Shown one piece after another: positions 33,201 through 41,557 of a stretch of DNA of 64,000 bases. Numbering within the stretch: the first letter of the stretch is position 1; each line of letters starts with the position of its first letter. This DNA is from Dehalococcoidia bacterium (lineage in GTDB: Bacteria; Chloroflexota; Dehalococcoidia; SM23-28-2; RBG-16-64-32): contig JAUSFE010000015.1 of the NCBI GenBank assembly GCA_030649945.1, positions 1-64,000 of the forward strand, in the 5' to 3' direction. The position numbers and the translations under genes were made by a program. The notes beneath the pieces are model-generated. The model saw only the letters and a program-made list of their open reading frames with translations, had not been told where the DNA came from and did no database searches.

Positions 33201-33951
33201 ACACCAGGGAGTTGCGGCTGTTCCGGGCCAGACCGCTGGCGCTGCCGTCCAGGAAGCTCCCCGGCGACGCAGAGCCCGGGTATTCGAAGGAGATGTTGGT
33301 GCCGTTGGAGTAGCCCATGCGCGCGGACGTGCCGCCGAAGCCGTTTTGGCCGCCGCTGAAATCTCCCGTCTCCCACAGGACATGGTCGTAGTTCATGATC
33401 AGGTCGAAGTCGCCCACACCAATGTCAGAGCGGTCGACGAGCACCAACTGGAAGCTGTTCAACTTGTCCGCGTGAGAACCGAAGTAGCCGACGTTCACCC
33501 AGTTGGCGCAGAAGGCAGGCCGCCCCCCGAACGTCGTCGCACCGTACTTTACGACGGCGGATCCCGCGCCGCGGGTGTCCACGTCGGCCCAGAAGGGGGC
33601 GATTATCGGGAACCCGGTGCCGCCGATGGGCTGGGGAGTGTACGCGGAGAGGCCCGACGAGAAGGTGACGTTGCCATTGTTGTTGACGTATACCGTGCTG
33701 AAAGTCGTCCCAAAGAAGTTGATGGACAAGCCCATGGGCACAGCGGTGGGGCTGGACCCATCGTCGTTCGCCGCCAGCTGGCCGGCCGTGCAACCCGCGT
33801 CGCTCACCACGGCTCCGGGGTTGGCGGCCGCCGGCCTGCTGCCGCCGGCCTGCCACAGGGCAAGCGCCACGACGCCCACAATCACCCCGAGAACACCTGC
33901 GTCGGCCAACCACCGGAAGACGCCGCCTGTAAGAAGACACCGACTCATCAT
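30202..33951 (-). CDS. Large secreted protein: nidogen-like, dockerin-like and lipase-like domains
   Basis: A 1249-residue protein with an N-terminal hydrophobic signal/anchor (residues 18-35). About 50-250 is a NIDO-like domain (VYVNNNGNVTFSSGLSAYTP, FWADVDTRGAGS, SFQLVLVDRSD). About 265-340 is a carboxypeptidase-regulatory-like beta domain (ITGRVVGPPPP, NAEGRFLVTGLAPGDYHV). About 595-735 holds three dockerin-like modules (WGDVDCSGVLTIGDAQK and relatives). About 740-1015 is an alpha/beta hydrolase with the nucleophile motif AHSQGG near 875 and LVTLDSPLQG. About 1047-1117 is an SdrD-B-like domain (EGTVYVDGNGNGARDAGE). The combination suggests a surface-displayed esterase or lipase. Dockerin-like modules in the middle rather than at the end are unusual. 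Confidence 0.8.
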   Translation of the reverse strand: MMSRCLLTGGVFRWLADAGVLGVIVGVVALALWQAGGSRPAAANPGAVVSDAGCTAGQLAANDDGSSPTAVPMGLSINFFGTTFSTVYVNNNGNVTFSSGLSAYTPQPIGGTGFPIIAPFWADVDTRGAGSAVVKYGATTFGGRPAFCANWVNVGYFGSHADKLNSFQLVLVDRSDIGVGDFDLIMNYDHVLWETGDFSGGQNGFGGTSARMGYSNGTNISFEYPGSASPGSFLDGSASGLARNSRNSLVLGRYVFEVRNGAPPSGGAITGRVVGPPPPAPQSGGDGLVPLEGALVTVCGTPPCATTSTNAEGRFLVTGLAPGDYHVIAYPPAGRTDILPADAAVTLPPGESIDVGDLGARRPVPPPEGVIIDRIGIVSGVPVLRWNAVTPFSVPGCEGGSASFRLIAPDGRVLASGPLSETSPGRYFGYIPGLLPYHGPARVEVDIICPDGPPEAVDFDVYIDPSGVVKTVGGTPIAGATVTLLRSDSSGGPFEIVADGSAIMSPSNRANPDQTNAEGGFHWDVIAGYYKVRAEAEGCADPLDSGQAYVETEVMEIPPPVTDLDIRLDCGAEPTPSPSPTAPPGISVQVQWGDVDCSGVLTIGDAQKLARSLVDLPITQTPPCPAVEQPLDVEGISVLDCSGGVDIGDAQKLSRSLIGLSVNQAQGCPQPGAPISVGAVVRRWEHAGMAMNLDGVVRLWGDLDCSGAVNIGDAQKLSRSLIGLSVNQAPGCPGPQDQVTLAQSAGPRRAVLYITGIASEGNCFTPALDHPDLPGWRWISDPLMEGGGIAAGDFLEYIYRDGEDAAPVCSSPNDPTRFDRHDSCWSLDNSIDSDVGGSLRNPPAGSGPPKGQAEKLKNFIKAYLRDHAGVQLSIIAHSQGGVLAAYTLARYRSDPDIAKVSSLVTLDSPLQGIRTLAGTDLGISQVRSWAFGCDGDDDKRYDSIWDMLPGRAVINEITYPGNWPNDTSLYTVNEKGADCFGPLCIELIPDSESKFGWELGHIGVNTGGHAKLANGSGDREATNKVVAFIKCAILGPPPGANADCQDATYTIEGTVYVDGNGNGARDAGEAPYINATVELAGTGTTTTDILGHYSFSGLPGGNQTVRLVMPAGYEATTTNPVNVSIASNSTVNFGLAPLPTPTPCTQPSVDSRALAAVIDLASRLSVCRDKIAVTEIREISWPSSCRWVPPGTVCLQIVTHGLAIRLRDQRSGVIYAYFASCTGGDLGYLGSENSLPAALPASDPGACSS

Positions 33952-34218
33952 GCCCCCTCTCTAAGGCCAGCCCCGCGCCGGAGCTGACCGTCCCTTTGCG
34001 GGCGCTGCCGGTGGCCCGTCTCCCGTAGTGTATATGGAGGGAAGGGAGCGCTGTCAACGACTGCAGGCGGGGGCCTTACGGGCCAACGGCGGCGCAGTCC
34101 TCCGGCAGGCGGGCCGGCGCGCCGGGCGATATGCACGAGAATAGCGACGGCGTCGCGGGCGTCCGGGCGAATGCGTCAACTGCTGTGCAGGGTCGCAGGT
34201 AGATGTGGCCCGCCCCGC

Positions 34219-36927
34219 CTACGGAACGCAACTCGCGTTGTAGAAGGGGATGAATAACAGCACGTCCAACAGCGAGATACTGCCGCTGGCGTTGAGGTCG
34301 AAGCGGGGATCGTAGGGCGGGCCGGGCGCGGAGGTGTTGTACACGGGGATGAACTTGAGCACGTCGAGCAGGCCGGCCAGACCGTCGTCGTTGAAGTCCA
34401 TGGGCCATTTGTCGTCGGCCTCGTCGCCGGCGTCGGTGGTGTCGGCGCAGCGGTCCGTGGGGCTGGTGCCGACGAACAGCTCGACGCCGTCACGGAAGGA
34501 GCCGCCCGGGTTAACGCTGCAGCCGTTGCACTGGCTGTAGGCCGGGGGCACATTGGAGTCCCCGTCGCAGTCGGGGTCGGCCGGGCAGGGGTCAATCGCG
34601 CCGTAAGCGCCGTCGCTGTCCGGGTCGTCGAGACACGCGGAGAACTCGGAGGTGTTGTTCGCAGGATCGCTCGCCGTAGCGGTGATGAACTGGCCGGCGG
34701 GCACCGCGACGGGGAAGGCGACGTTGATGTTCGCATCGCCGAAGACGTCCGTGGTCGCCGTGGCCGAGCCGATGAACGTCTGGCCCTCGCCGTTGGCGGA
34801 GGGATCGCAGGCGGTGCTGAAGAAGAACTCCAGCCGGAACTGGGTGGCGGCCACACTGTTGAGGCTCCCCTGGATGGCGGCGCTCCCGCCGATGGCCCCA
34901 GTCAAGACGGGGAAGTTTTGCAGGTTGTTGGCGCCCGGGTCGCCATCGCCGGCATCGTTGGGCGTTACGCCGAAGGCAACCTCGAGAAGCTCAATGCCCA
35001 GGCCCGCGTTGGCGACGATGGAGTTGGCGAGAATGGCGTTGCCGGTGCCGGACCAGACGGCCACGCCATCGCCGCCGTTGAAGGCGATGACGTTGCCGGC
35101 GCCCGCGGCCGCGCCGCCGATGGTGTTGTCGCTCGCGCTGGCGATGAGCACGCCCTGCATGGAGTTGCCCAGGGCGGCGCCGGTGATGCTGGCGCCGATG
35201 AAGTTGCCCTGCACCAGGTTGCCGGCGCCGGCGGCGGGGGTCCCCTCGATGTGAACGCCCTCCGTGGTGTTGCCCGAGATGACGTTGCGGGCCCCGGCCG
35301 TGGTCCCGCCGATGGTATTGCCGGACGCGTAGGAGAGGTACACGCCGAAGCTGTTGCCCAGGGCGCCGGTACCGCTGACGTCCGTGCCGATAAGGTTGCC
35401 TTGCACCAGGTTGTCCGTGGGCCCGCCGAATTGGTTGCCACGCATGAAAACGCCAACGCCGTTGCCCGAGATGACGTTGCCCGCCCCGGCCGCCGTCCCC
35501 CCGATGATGTTGCCGGACGCCTCGATGTTTACGCCGGCGTTCCCGTTGCCCAGCTCGTCGTCGTCGACGAGGATGCCGCCCGGGTCGATGACCGTGCCGG
35601 TGACGTCGGTGCCGATGAAGTTGCCCTGCACCAGGTTGCCCGTGCCGCCGCCGATGATGAAGACGCCGCTGCCGTTGTTGCCCGAGATGACGTTCCGGGC
35701 CGCGGCCGTGGTCCCGCCGATGGTGTTGCCGGAGGCGTCGTCCACTATGAACACGCCGCTCCCCGCGTTGCCCAGGGCGGCGCCGCCGGTGATGGTGGTG
35801 CCGATGAAGTTGCCCTGGACCAGGTTCCCCGGCGCCGGGTTGTGCATAAGGTCAACGCCGTGGCCCCGGTTGCCCGAGATGACGTTGCGGGCGCCGGCCG
35901 CGGTGCCCCCGATAGTGATGTCGGAGGGGCCGTCGATGCGCACGCCGTCGTTGAGGTTGCCCAGCGGGCAATCCCCGCCGAGATCGAGAGTGCAGGCGCC
36001 GTCTTTGTCCGTGCCGATGAGGTTGCCCTGGACCAGGTTGCCCGTCGCCGCAGCGCCGCTGCCAATCTCCACGCCGGCGTTGCCGCCGTTGGCGGAGATG
36101 ACGTTGCCCGCCCCAGCCGCCGTGCCGCCGATGGTGTTGCTGGGGGCGTCGAAAACGACTATACCACCATCGTTATTTCCCAGGGGGCTGGCACCGTCCT
36201 TGTCTGTGCCGATGAAGTTGCCCTGCACCAGGTTGCCCGACGCGCCGCCGGCCTCAATGAGGACGCCGCCGAAGCTGTTGCCCGAGATGACGTTGCGCGC
36301 CGCGGCCGCCGTGCCGCCGATGGTGTTGCCGGGCGAGGCGTTGACACCCACGCCATTACGGCCGTTGCCCAGCTCGTCGCCGTTAAGGGGGATGCCGTCC
36401 GGGTCCGTCACCGTCCCTGTGGCGTCGGTGCCGATGAAGCTGCCCTCGACCTTGTTGCCGCCGCTGGGCCCCACCAGCTCGATGCCGTCGCCGGCGAAGC
36501 GGTTGATCACCAGCCCCCTCACCGTGCTGCCTCCGCCGGAGATACTGAGCCCGTCCACGCCAGGGTTCGAGCCGGTCCCGTTCAGCTCAACACGGTCGGC
36601 GCCGCCGGTGTTCCCGTTTATGGTCACCGGTTGGCTTATGGCGGGCAGGCCGGCGCTGCCGACGTTGATGGTCGGCGTTCCCGCTCCGACGTCGAACTCG
36701 ATGGTGTCGGCGGCGGCATCGGCGTTGGCGGCGTTGATGGCGCCGCGCAAGCTACAGTCGAGAGGGGTCGCTGTGCAAGCCGTGAGGTTCGCGTCGGAGG
36801 TGGTATCGACGGTGAAGGTGGCCAGCGAGTGGACCGGGCCGGGCAGCAAGAGGCCGGCCGCCAGCGGCAGGGCCGCGAGGGCCAGAAGGAGCAATAGTGG
36901 CAGTCTGAGCACGGTGGCCTCGCCCAT
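34219..36927 (-). CDS. Secreted parallel beta-helix protein with dockerin-type C-terminus
   Basis: A 902-residue protein with a signal peptide (LRLPLLLLLALAALPLAAGLLL). The CSLRGAINAAN block near 60 marks the start of a right-handed beta-helix. From about 150 to 690 it consists of some twelve repeats of the form NTIGGTAAGARNVISGN ... GNLVQGNFIGTD. A beta-sandwich-like region follows, then a DxDxD-rich stretch (DPDSDGAYGAIDPCPADPDCDGDSN). It ends in a true dockerin-like pair, DFNDDGLAGLLDVLKF and FDLNASGSISLLDVLLF. Such proteins are adhesins or polysaccharide-binding surface fibres. It is the second of three large surface genes in tandem. The internal DNA repeats make it prone to copy-number change. 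Confidence 0.85.
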   Translation of the reverse strand: MGEATVLRLPLLLLLALAALPLAAGLLLPGPVHSLATFTVDTTSDANLTACTATPLDCSLRGAINAANADAAADTIEFDVGAGTPTINVGSAGLPAISQPVTINGNTGGADRVELNGTGSNPGVDGLSISGGGSTVRGLVINRFAGDGIELVGPSGGNKVEGSFIGTDATGTVTDPDGIPLNGDELGNGRNGVGVNASPGNTIGGTAAAARNVISGNSFGGVLIEAGGASGNLVQGNFIGTDKDGASPLGNNDGGIVVFDAPSNTIGGTAAGAGNVISANGGNAGVEIGSGAAATGNLVQGNLIGTDKDGACTLDLGGDCPLGNLNDGVRIDGPSDITIGGTAAGARNVISGNRGHGVDLMHNPAPGNLVQGNFIGTTITGGAALGNAGSGVFIVDDASGNTIGGTTAAARNVISGNNGSGVFIIGGGTGNLVQGNFIGTDVTGTVIDPGGILVDDDELGNGNAGVNIEASGNIIGGTAAGAGNVISGNGVGVFMRGNQFGGPTDNLVQGNLIGTDVSGTGALGNSFGVYLSYASGNTIGGTTAGARNVISGNTTEGVHIEGTPAAGAGNLVQGNFIGASITGAALGNSMQGVLIASASDNTIGGAAAGAGNVIAFNGGDGVAVWSGTGNAILANSIVANAGLGIELLEVAFGVTPNDAGDGDPGANNLQNFPVLTGAIGGSAAIQGSLNSVAATQFRLEFFFSTACDPSANGEGQTFIGSATATTDVFGDANINVAFPVAVPAGQFITATASDPANNTSEFSACLDDPDSDGAYGAIDPCPADPDCDGDSNVPPAYSQCNGCSVNPGGSFRDGVELFVGTSPTDRCADTTDAGDEADDKWPMDFNDDGLAGLLDVLKFIPVYNTSAPGPPYDPRFDLNASGSISLLDVLLFIPFYNASCVP

Positions 36928-37083
36928 ATCGGTACAGGTACCTTACCCGTATCTGCGGGGAGGTGTCAACGGAACAGGCGGTGAACACGGGGCGAGGGCC
37001 AGCCCCCCGTCCCATCGTTCCACGATTAACTGCAACGTGATTCCAGTACGGACGCTCCCATATTGCGATGTCCGGATGCGCAG

Positions 37084-37172
37084 GCGCGCGGGGCGCCGCG
37101 CACAAACGTAGAGACGCCCCGCCGGGGCGTCTCTACGGGCGCTACGTTGTCGTCCGCGCCCCTAGCTCAGCC
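37084..37172. repeat. 89-bp repeat with 31-base hairpin, copy 1
   Basis: The core at 37107-37137 is a near-perfect palindrome, CGTAGAGACGCCCC around its centre, followed by GGGCGCTACGTTGTCGTCC and CCCTAGCTCAGCC. It lies 13 bases beyond the stop of the gene at 37185-39479. Copy 2 is at 39619-39705 with one centre base inverted and a few substitutions. Confidence 0.8.
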
Positions 37173-37184
37173 TGATGGCGGCGC

Positions 37185-39479
37185 TCACTGCCTCCGCGCA
37201 GACAGCGCCTGCGGGATCTGCACCGTCTCCCCCGGCTCCGGACAGCCGGGCGCCTGGCTCACCAAGAGGCCGATGAGCCAGCGCGCGATCTTCTGCGCAT
37301 CACCGATGGTGACATCGTTCAGGCAGTCGATGTCGCCCCACAGCCGCTCGATGCCCGCCACAAGGAGCGTGGAGCCGATGAGCGGACAGCCGGGGCCCTG
37401 GGAGATCGCGAGGTCAATCAGGTCCCGCGCAATCTTCTGCGCATCGCCAATCGTGACGCTGCCGCTGCAGTCGATATCGCCCCAGAGAGCGTCCCGCGTG
37501 AGCGTGGGGGTCGGCGTCGCCGTCGCCGTGGGCGTCGGCGTCGGCGTCTGGCCCACGGGCGTAGCTGTCGGCGTCGGCGTGGGAGTCTGGCCGATGGGTG
37601 TGGCGGTTGGCGTGGGGGTTGGCGTCTGCCCGATAGGTGTGGCGGTAGGTGTCGGCGTGGGAGTCTGGCCGATGGGCGTTGCGGTTGACGTGGGCGTTGG
37701 CGTCTGCCCGATAGGTGTGGCGGTTGCGGTTGGGGTCGCCGTGAGTGTGGGCGTGGCCGTCGGCGTGTGAGTTGGCGCGGACGTGGGTGTGGGCGTGGGT
37801 GCGGAGAAGGGGGACTCGTAGGCGCCGATATCGCAGGCGCTGCTCTGGGGGCGGGCCACACCCCGCTGGTCGGTGGTGGGGGGTGGGCAATCGGGGCTGC
37901 CGTGGTCGATGGCGGGGCTGCCGGCGAGGATGGCGTGGGTTTGGGTCGTGCCCGGGGCGTTGAGGGCGAGGGGGCCGAGGAGGGGGTTGGTGCCGCTGCG
38001 GTCGCCGCTGCCGGTCAGGGCGCAGGTCGTGCCGCTGTCCAGATTGTTGCCGTTGGAGGTCATGGTACCGGAGCAGTTCCCGCCAGAGGTGCTGTTGGCG
38101 ACGATGGTGTTCTTCAAGTTGACGGCGCCGCCGACCCTGGCGATGCCACCACCGCTAACGTTGGCCGTGTTGCCGCTGACCGTGCTGTTGGTGAGGGTCA
38201 GGGTGAAGAAGCTGTACATGCCGCCGCCGAAGGCGCTGGCCGTGTTGCCGCTGACGGTGCTGTTGGTGAGAGTCAGGGTGCGGCCGTTGTAGATGCCGCC
38301 GCCGCTGTAGGCCGTGTTGCCGCTGATGGTGCTGTTGGTGAGCGTCGCGACGGTGTAGCCGTTGGAGCTGTTGTAGATGCCGCCGCCGCTGGAGGCCGTG
38401 TTGCCGCTGACGGTGCTGTTGGTGAGCGTCGTTGTGCCGACGTTGTTGTAGATGCCGCCGCCGTCGCCGGTGGCGGAGTTGCCGCTGACGATGCTGTTGG
38501 TGAGCGTCACGGTGCCGTTGTTGCCAATCCCGCCGCCGCCGCCGGAGGCCGTGTTGCCGCTGACGGTGCTGTTGACGAGCGTCAGGGTGCTCTGGTTGTA
38601 GACGCCGCCGCCGTATCCGGCGGCCGTGTTGCCGCTGACGGTGCTGTTGGTGAGAGTCGCGGTGCCGCCGAAGTCGTTGGCGATGCCGCCGCCGCTAAAG
38701 CTATCCGTGTTGCCGCTGACGGGGCTGGTGGTGAGCGTCAGGGGGCCGCCGGCGTTCCAGATGCCGCCGCCAACGTTGCCGGAGGCCGTGTTGCCGCTGA
38801 CGGTGCTGTTGGTGAGCGTCAGGGTGCCGCCGGAGGTGGCGATGCCGCCGCCGCCGCCGGAGGCCGTGTTGCCGCTGACGGTGCTGTTGGTGAGCGTCGC
38901 GGTGGCACCGGGGTAGTTGCTGATGCCGCCGCCGCTGAAGCCGGCCGCCGTGTTGCCGCTGACGGTGCTGTTGGTGAGAGTAAGGGTGCCGAGGTTGTCG
39001 ATGCCGCCGCCGAAGTCGTTAACGCTACCGTTTCGGATGGTCACGCCGGAGAAGGTGACCGTCCCCGACACGACGTCGAATACGCGGTCGAGGCCCGTGC
39101 ATGGGCCGCCACTGCTGTCGCATGCCTGGATGATGGTGGCGGCCGCCCCGTCGCCGTTGATGGTGAGGTCGCCCGTGATGTCGAGGTCGCCGTTGAGGGC
39201 GGTATCGTCATCGCCCACGCGGGTCAGGGTGTAGACGCCGACAGGCAGGGTGACGGTGTCGGCGCCGGCGTGGGCGTTGGCCTCCATGATCGCCGCCCGC
39301 AGGGAACAGGGGAGGCTCATGGGGCCCTGGCACAGGTCGTCGCCGGGGTCCGAGTCACGATAGTCCGCCGTGGTGACCACCACGAACGGCGCGTGCGACG
39401 CCTGGCCGCCGCCGCTCCCCAGGAGCGCCGCCAGCGCCGCCAGCGTCAGCAGGAGCAACAGGGGCAGCTTGGTACGCAA
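37185..39479 (-). CDS. Secreted Pmp-like beta-helix protein with two dockerin-like modules
   Basis: A 764-residue protein with a signal peptide ([27 protein letters not shown]). [17 protein letters not shown] is the usual entry to this class. About 165-450 is made of some fourteen repeats of [20 protein letters not shown], related to chlamydial polymorphic membrane proteins. After [15 protein letters not shown] comes a Pro/Thr linker built of tandem [13 protein letters not shown] units. Two WGDIDC modules end the protein. A passive surface adhesin or scaffold is likely. The linker and helix are encoded by tandem DNA repeats (37530-37800 and 38140-39010), explaining long open frames on the opposite strand. 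Confidence 0.85.
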   Translation of the reverse strand: MRTKLPLLLLLTLAALAALLGSGGGQASHAPFVVVTTADYRDSDPGDDLCQGPMSLPCSLRAAIMEANAHAGADTVTLPVGVYTLTRVGDDDTALNGDLDITGDLTINGDGAAATIIQACDSSGGPCTGLDRVFDVVSGTVTFSGVTIRNGSVNDFGGGIDNLGTLTLTNSTVSGNTAAGFSGGGISNYPGATATLTNSTVSGNTASGGGGGIATSGGTLTLTNSTVSGNTASGNVGGGIWNAGGPLTLTTSPVSGNTDSFSGGGIANDFGGTATLTNSTVSGNTAAGYGGGVYNQSTLTLVNSTVSGNTASGGGGGIGNNGTVTLTNSIVSGNSATGDGGGIYNNVGTTTLTNSTVSGNTASSGGGIYNSSNGYTVATLTNSTISGNTAYSGGGIYNGRTLTLTNSTVSGNTASAFGGGMYSFFTLTLTNSTVSGNTANVSGGGIARVGGAVNLKNTIVANSTSGGNCSGTMTSNGNNLDSGTTCALTGSGDRSGTNPLLGPLALNAPGTTQTHAILAGSPAIDHGSPDCPPPTTDQRGVARPQSSACDIGAYESPFSAPTPTPTSAPTHTPTATPTLTATPTATATPIGQTPTPTSTATPIGQTPTPTPTATPIGQTPTPTPTATPIGQTPTPTPTATPVGQTPTPTPTATATPTPTLTRDALWGDIDCSGSVTIGDAQKIARDLIDLAISQGPGCPLIGSTLLVAGIERLWGDIDCLNDVTIGDAQKIARWLIGLLVSQAPGCPEPGETVQIPQALSARRQ

Positions 39480-39618
39480 TGTGAGGTGGCCCGCCTTTCG
39501 GGAGAAGATGGGTCATAGTCTATGGCCGGGGGCGCACCCGGTCAAACCTCGGACTGGACTCGGGCGCGCAACACGAAACGCCGGATGCGCCCAGACGGGC
39601 GCCCGTCCGGGCGCATCC

Positions 39619-39705
39619 GCGCGAGGCGCCGCGCGCAAACGTAGAGACGCCCCGGCGGGGCGTCTCTACGGGCGCTACGTTGTCGTCCGTGCCCCTAGCT
39701 CAGCC
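39619..39705. repeat. 89-bp-type repeat with 31-base hairpin, copy 2
   Basis: A near-identical copy of 37084-37172, with its hairpin at 39640-39670. It lies 27 bases past the stop of the decayed fibronectin fragment, the same position relative to a secreted-protein 3' end as copy 1. Confidence 0.8.
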
Positions 39706-39731
39706 CACCCGACCCAGCTCGCTACCGATGG

Positions 39732-39809
39732 TCAGACCGTGTATTCGAACTCCCGCCACTCGCTCTTCGCGCCCGGGCGGCCGTCCTCGTCCAGCGCCCA
39801 CACGCGCCA
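39732..39809 (-). pseudogene. Remnant of a fibronectin type III domain
   Basis: The 25 codons WRVWALDEDGRPGAKSEWRE plus FEYTV and a stop are the last two strands of an FnIII domain (compare the usual RWRVWALDxNGxxGxxSEWRxFxYT). A TGA stands directly before them in frame and no start codon exists. It is the surviving end of a deleted secreted gene, oriented like the three intact ones. Confidence 0.6.
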
Positions 39810-39931
39810 TCAGGCGCCGGGGCTGCGCGCGCCGGAGCTACTCGTCAGTGATGGGGGAATGGATTAGCGGACAGGACCGGCGATGTGGCTATCCGTTAAT
39901 CCGTTCGCTATCCGCTGACAGGCGGCCTGCC

Positions 39932-41476
39932 CTAGGCCGGTCTGAACGCGTTCTTGCGCGTCGCCGGGTCGAAGACGACGCTGCCCCGGCGGCCCACGAA
40001 CTCCTCGCGCGTCATCTGCCACAGGAGGGCGGGATCCGGCTCCGTGTTCGCAAAGAAGCGGGGCGCGCTGCTCCCCTCGCCCGCGGAGCGGGAGAGGGGC
40101 TGGGGGTGAGGGTGCAGGCGGCCCACGATGATGCCCTGCTCCGGCTCGCCCTCCCGGTTAAAGGCGACGGTGTATGTCTCCACAACGGCGGAACCATTCG
40201 CCTCTTCCGCAAACGGCGGGCTCTCCATGGCGTCCACCTGCGCCTGGTCCACCTGCGGGCGGGTCCGCTCCCAGGCGCCGGCCGGCGGCCGCGCGCTGTA
40301 GACGCCTGCGGAGTGCTTGGTGGCGAACCAGCCCAGGCCGGTGACCAGGGCGTACTGGTCCGGATTTTCGCGCAGGCGCCCGACGGCGGCGGCGATGGAG
40401 TGGGAGACGTAGTTGTTGCCGGGCCCGCCGGCGTAGGGCAGGCCGCCGGTGACCGTTAGGGGACGGGGATCGTCCGCGCGCAGGCCCAGCGCGTCCGTGG
40501 CCAGCTGGACGGCGGCGGGGAAGCAGGAGTAGAGGTCGAACATCGCCACGCCGTCCACGCCTATGCCGGCCATGCCCAGCGCGCGCTGCGTGGCGGCGCG
40601 GATCGCGGGGGAATGGTAGTAGTTCAGGCGCTCGCTCACGTACCACTTGTCCACGGCGTCGCCGCAGCCGTGCAGGTAGACCCAGCGCTCCTCCGGGATG
40701 CCCAGCTCACGCGCGGTCTGCGAGCCGGTGACGATGAGGGCCGCCGCCTGGTCGGTCTCGATGATGGCGTTCATCAGCTTCGGGTACGGAAAGCAGACCA
40801 TGCGGTTGCCGGGGCCGGCGGTGCGGATCTCCTGCGCGGAGCGGGCGGCCGGGTACCAGGCATAGGGGTTGGCGGCGGCGACGGCGGAGAAGCGCGCGTA
40901 GAGGCGCCCGAGGTGCTCCTGGTGCTGGTCGATCGTATGGCCCAGGTGGGCGCGGATGGCGTTCTCGAAGAGCGGGTACACGCGGGTGGGCAGGGTGGCG
41001 CCGTGGCGAGCCTCCATCTCGTTGAAGCCTTGGCGGGTATCGCCGGCGACGTGCTCCGGGTTGCCCCGCACGGACCAGTCGAGGCGCTGGTTCAGCCTGC
41101 GGGCCAGGCGCCGGGACTCCAGCGCCTCCGCGCCGGCGATGAGCGCCAGGCGGATGTGGCCTTCGGCGATGGCCCCGGCGGTCTCGTTGACCAGCCGCTG
41201 GGGGGTCTCGCCGCCGACGGTGGTGTAGACCTTGTGCCGCGGCGTGGCGCCGATGCGCTGGGCCAGGAAGCCGGGCGGGTCCTGGTAGGGCCAGGTCAGG
41301 CTGTTGACGACCTGTACGGAGTCAAGCTCCGCCAGCAGCCCGGCGGAGCCGGCGTCATCGGCGGCCTCGCGGGCGGCGCGGGCCATCATCTCGATGGGCT
41401 CGACGGCGTCGTCCAGGGTGCGCGGGCGGTTCGTGAGCTGCGCGACGCCGACGACGACGGGGTAGTTGCGGGCCAT
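39932..41476 (-). CDS. Thiolase-like acetyl-CoA acetyltransferase family protein
   Basis: A 514-residue protein from ATG 41476. YPVVVGVAQLTNRP, SLTWPYQDPPGFLAQRIGA, TTVGGETPQRLVNETAGAIAEGHIRLALIAGAEAL and GGLPYAGGPGNNYVSHSIAA give the two-lobed thiolase fold with a C-terminal extension. Where catalytic thiolases carry the nucleophilic cysteine, this one reads TTVGGETPQ, so it belongs to the non-decarboxylating, SCP-x-like group of uncertain activity. Residues about 454-468 (HPHPQPLSRSAGEGS) are encoded by a repeat inserted in frame. Stand-alone gene with no fatty-acid genes next to it except the distant hydratase at 16436. Confidence 0.85.
   Translation of the reverse strand: MARNYPVVVGVAQLTNRPRTLDDAVEPIEMMARAAREAADDAGSAGLLAELDSVQVVNSLTWPYQDPPGFLAQRIGATPRHKVYTTVGGETPQRLVNETAGAIAEGHIRLALIAGAEALESRRLARRLNQRLDWSVRGNPEHVAGDTRQGFNEMEARHGATLPTRVYPLFENAIRAHLGHTIDQHQEHLGRLYARFSAVAAANPYAWYPAARSAQEIRTAGPGNRMVCFPYPKLMNAIIETDQAAALIVTGSQTARELGIPEERWVYLHGCGDAVDKWYVSERLNYYHSPAIRAATQRALGMAGIGVDGVAMFDLYSCFPAAVQLATDALGLRADDPRPLTVTGGLPYAGGPGNNYVSHSIAAAVGRLRENPDQYALVTGLGWFATKHSAGVYSARPPAGAWERTRPQVDQAQVDAMESPPFAEEANGSAVVETYTVAFNREGEPEQGIIVGRLHPHPQPLSRSAGEGSSAPRFFANTEPDPALLWQMTREEFVGRRGSVVFDPATRKNAFRPA
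40071..40114. repeat. REP-like element inserted in frame in a coding sequence
   Basis: CTCCCCTCGCCCGCGGAGCG followed by GGAGAGGGGC and TGGGGGTGAGGGTG is the well-known CTCACCCTCACCCCCAGCCC-type palindromic repeat of many bacterial genomes. It adds about 15 residues to the thiolase-like protein without breaking the frame. Confidence 0.7.
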
Positions 41477-41557
41477 GACATTACTTTTACGCGAGGGTGA
41501 GGGTGCGGTCAAGCGAGACCACGAAGACACGAAGATTTCTCGTGATGGGATGTCCTC

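Noticed and set aside
37530-39010. Regular short repeats that could be taken for a CRISPR array
   Set aside because: The periodicity is in-frame coding for Pro/Thr linker units and Pmp-like NSTVSGN repeats; there are no constant repeats with unique spacers and no cas genes.
34918-39518. Long plus-strand frames opposite the two beta-helix genes
   Set aside because: They arise because repetitive coding DNA leaves the opposite strand free of stops. Composition is biased and lacks domains, signals or ribosome-binding sites, while the minus-strand products have clear signal peptides and repeats.
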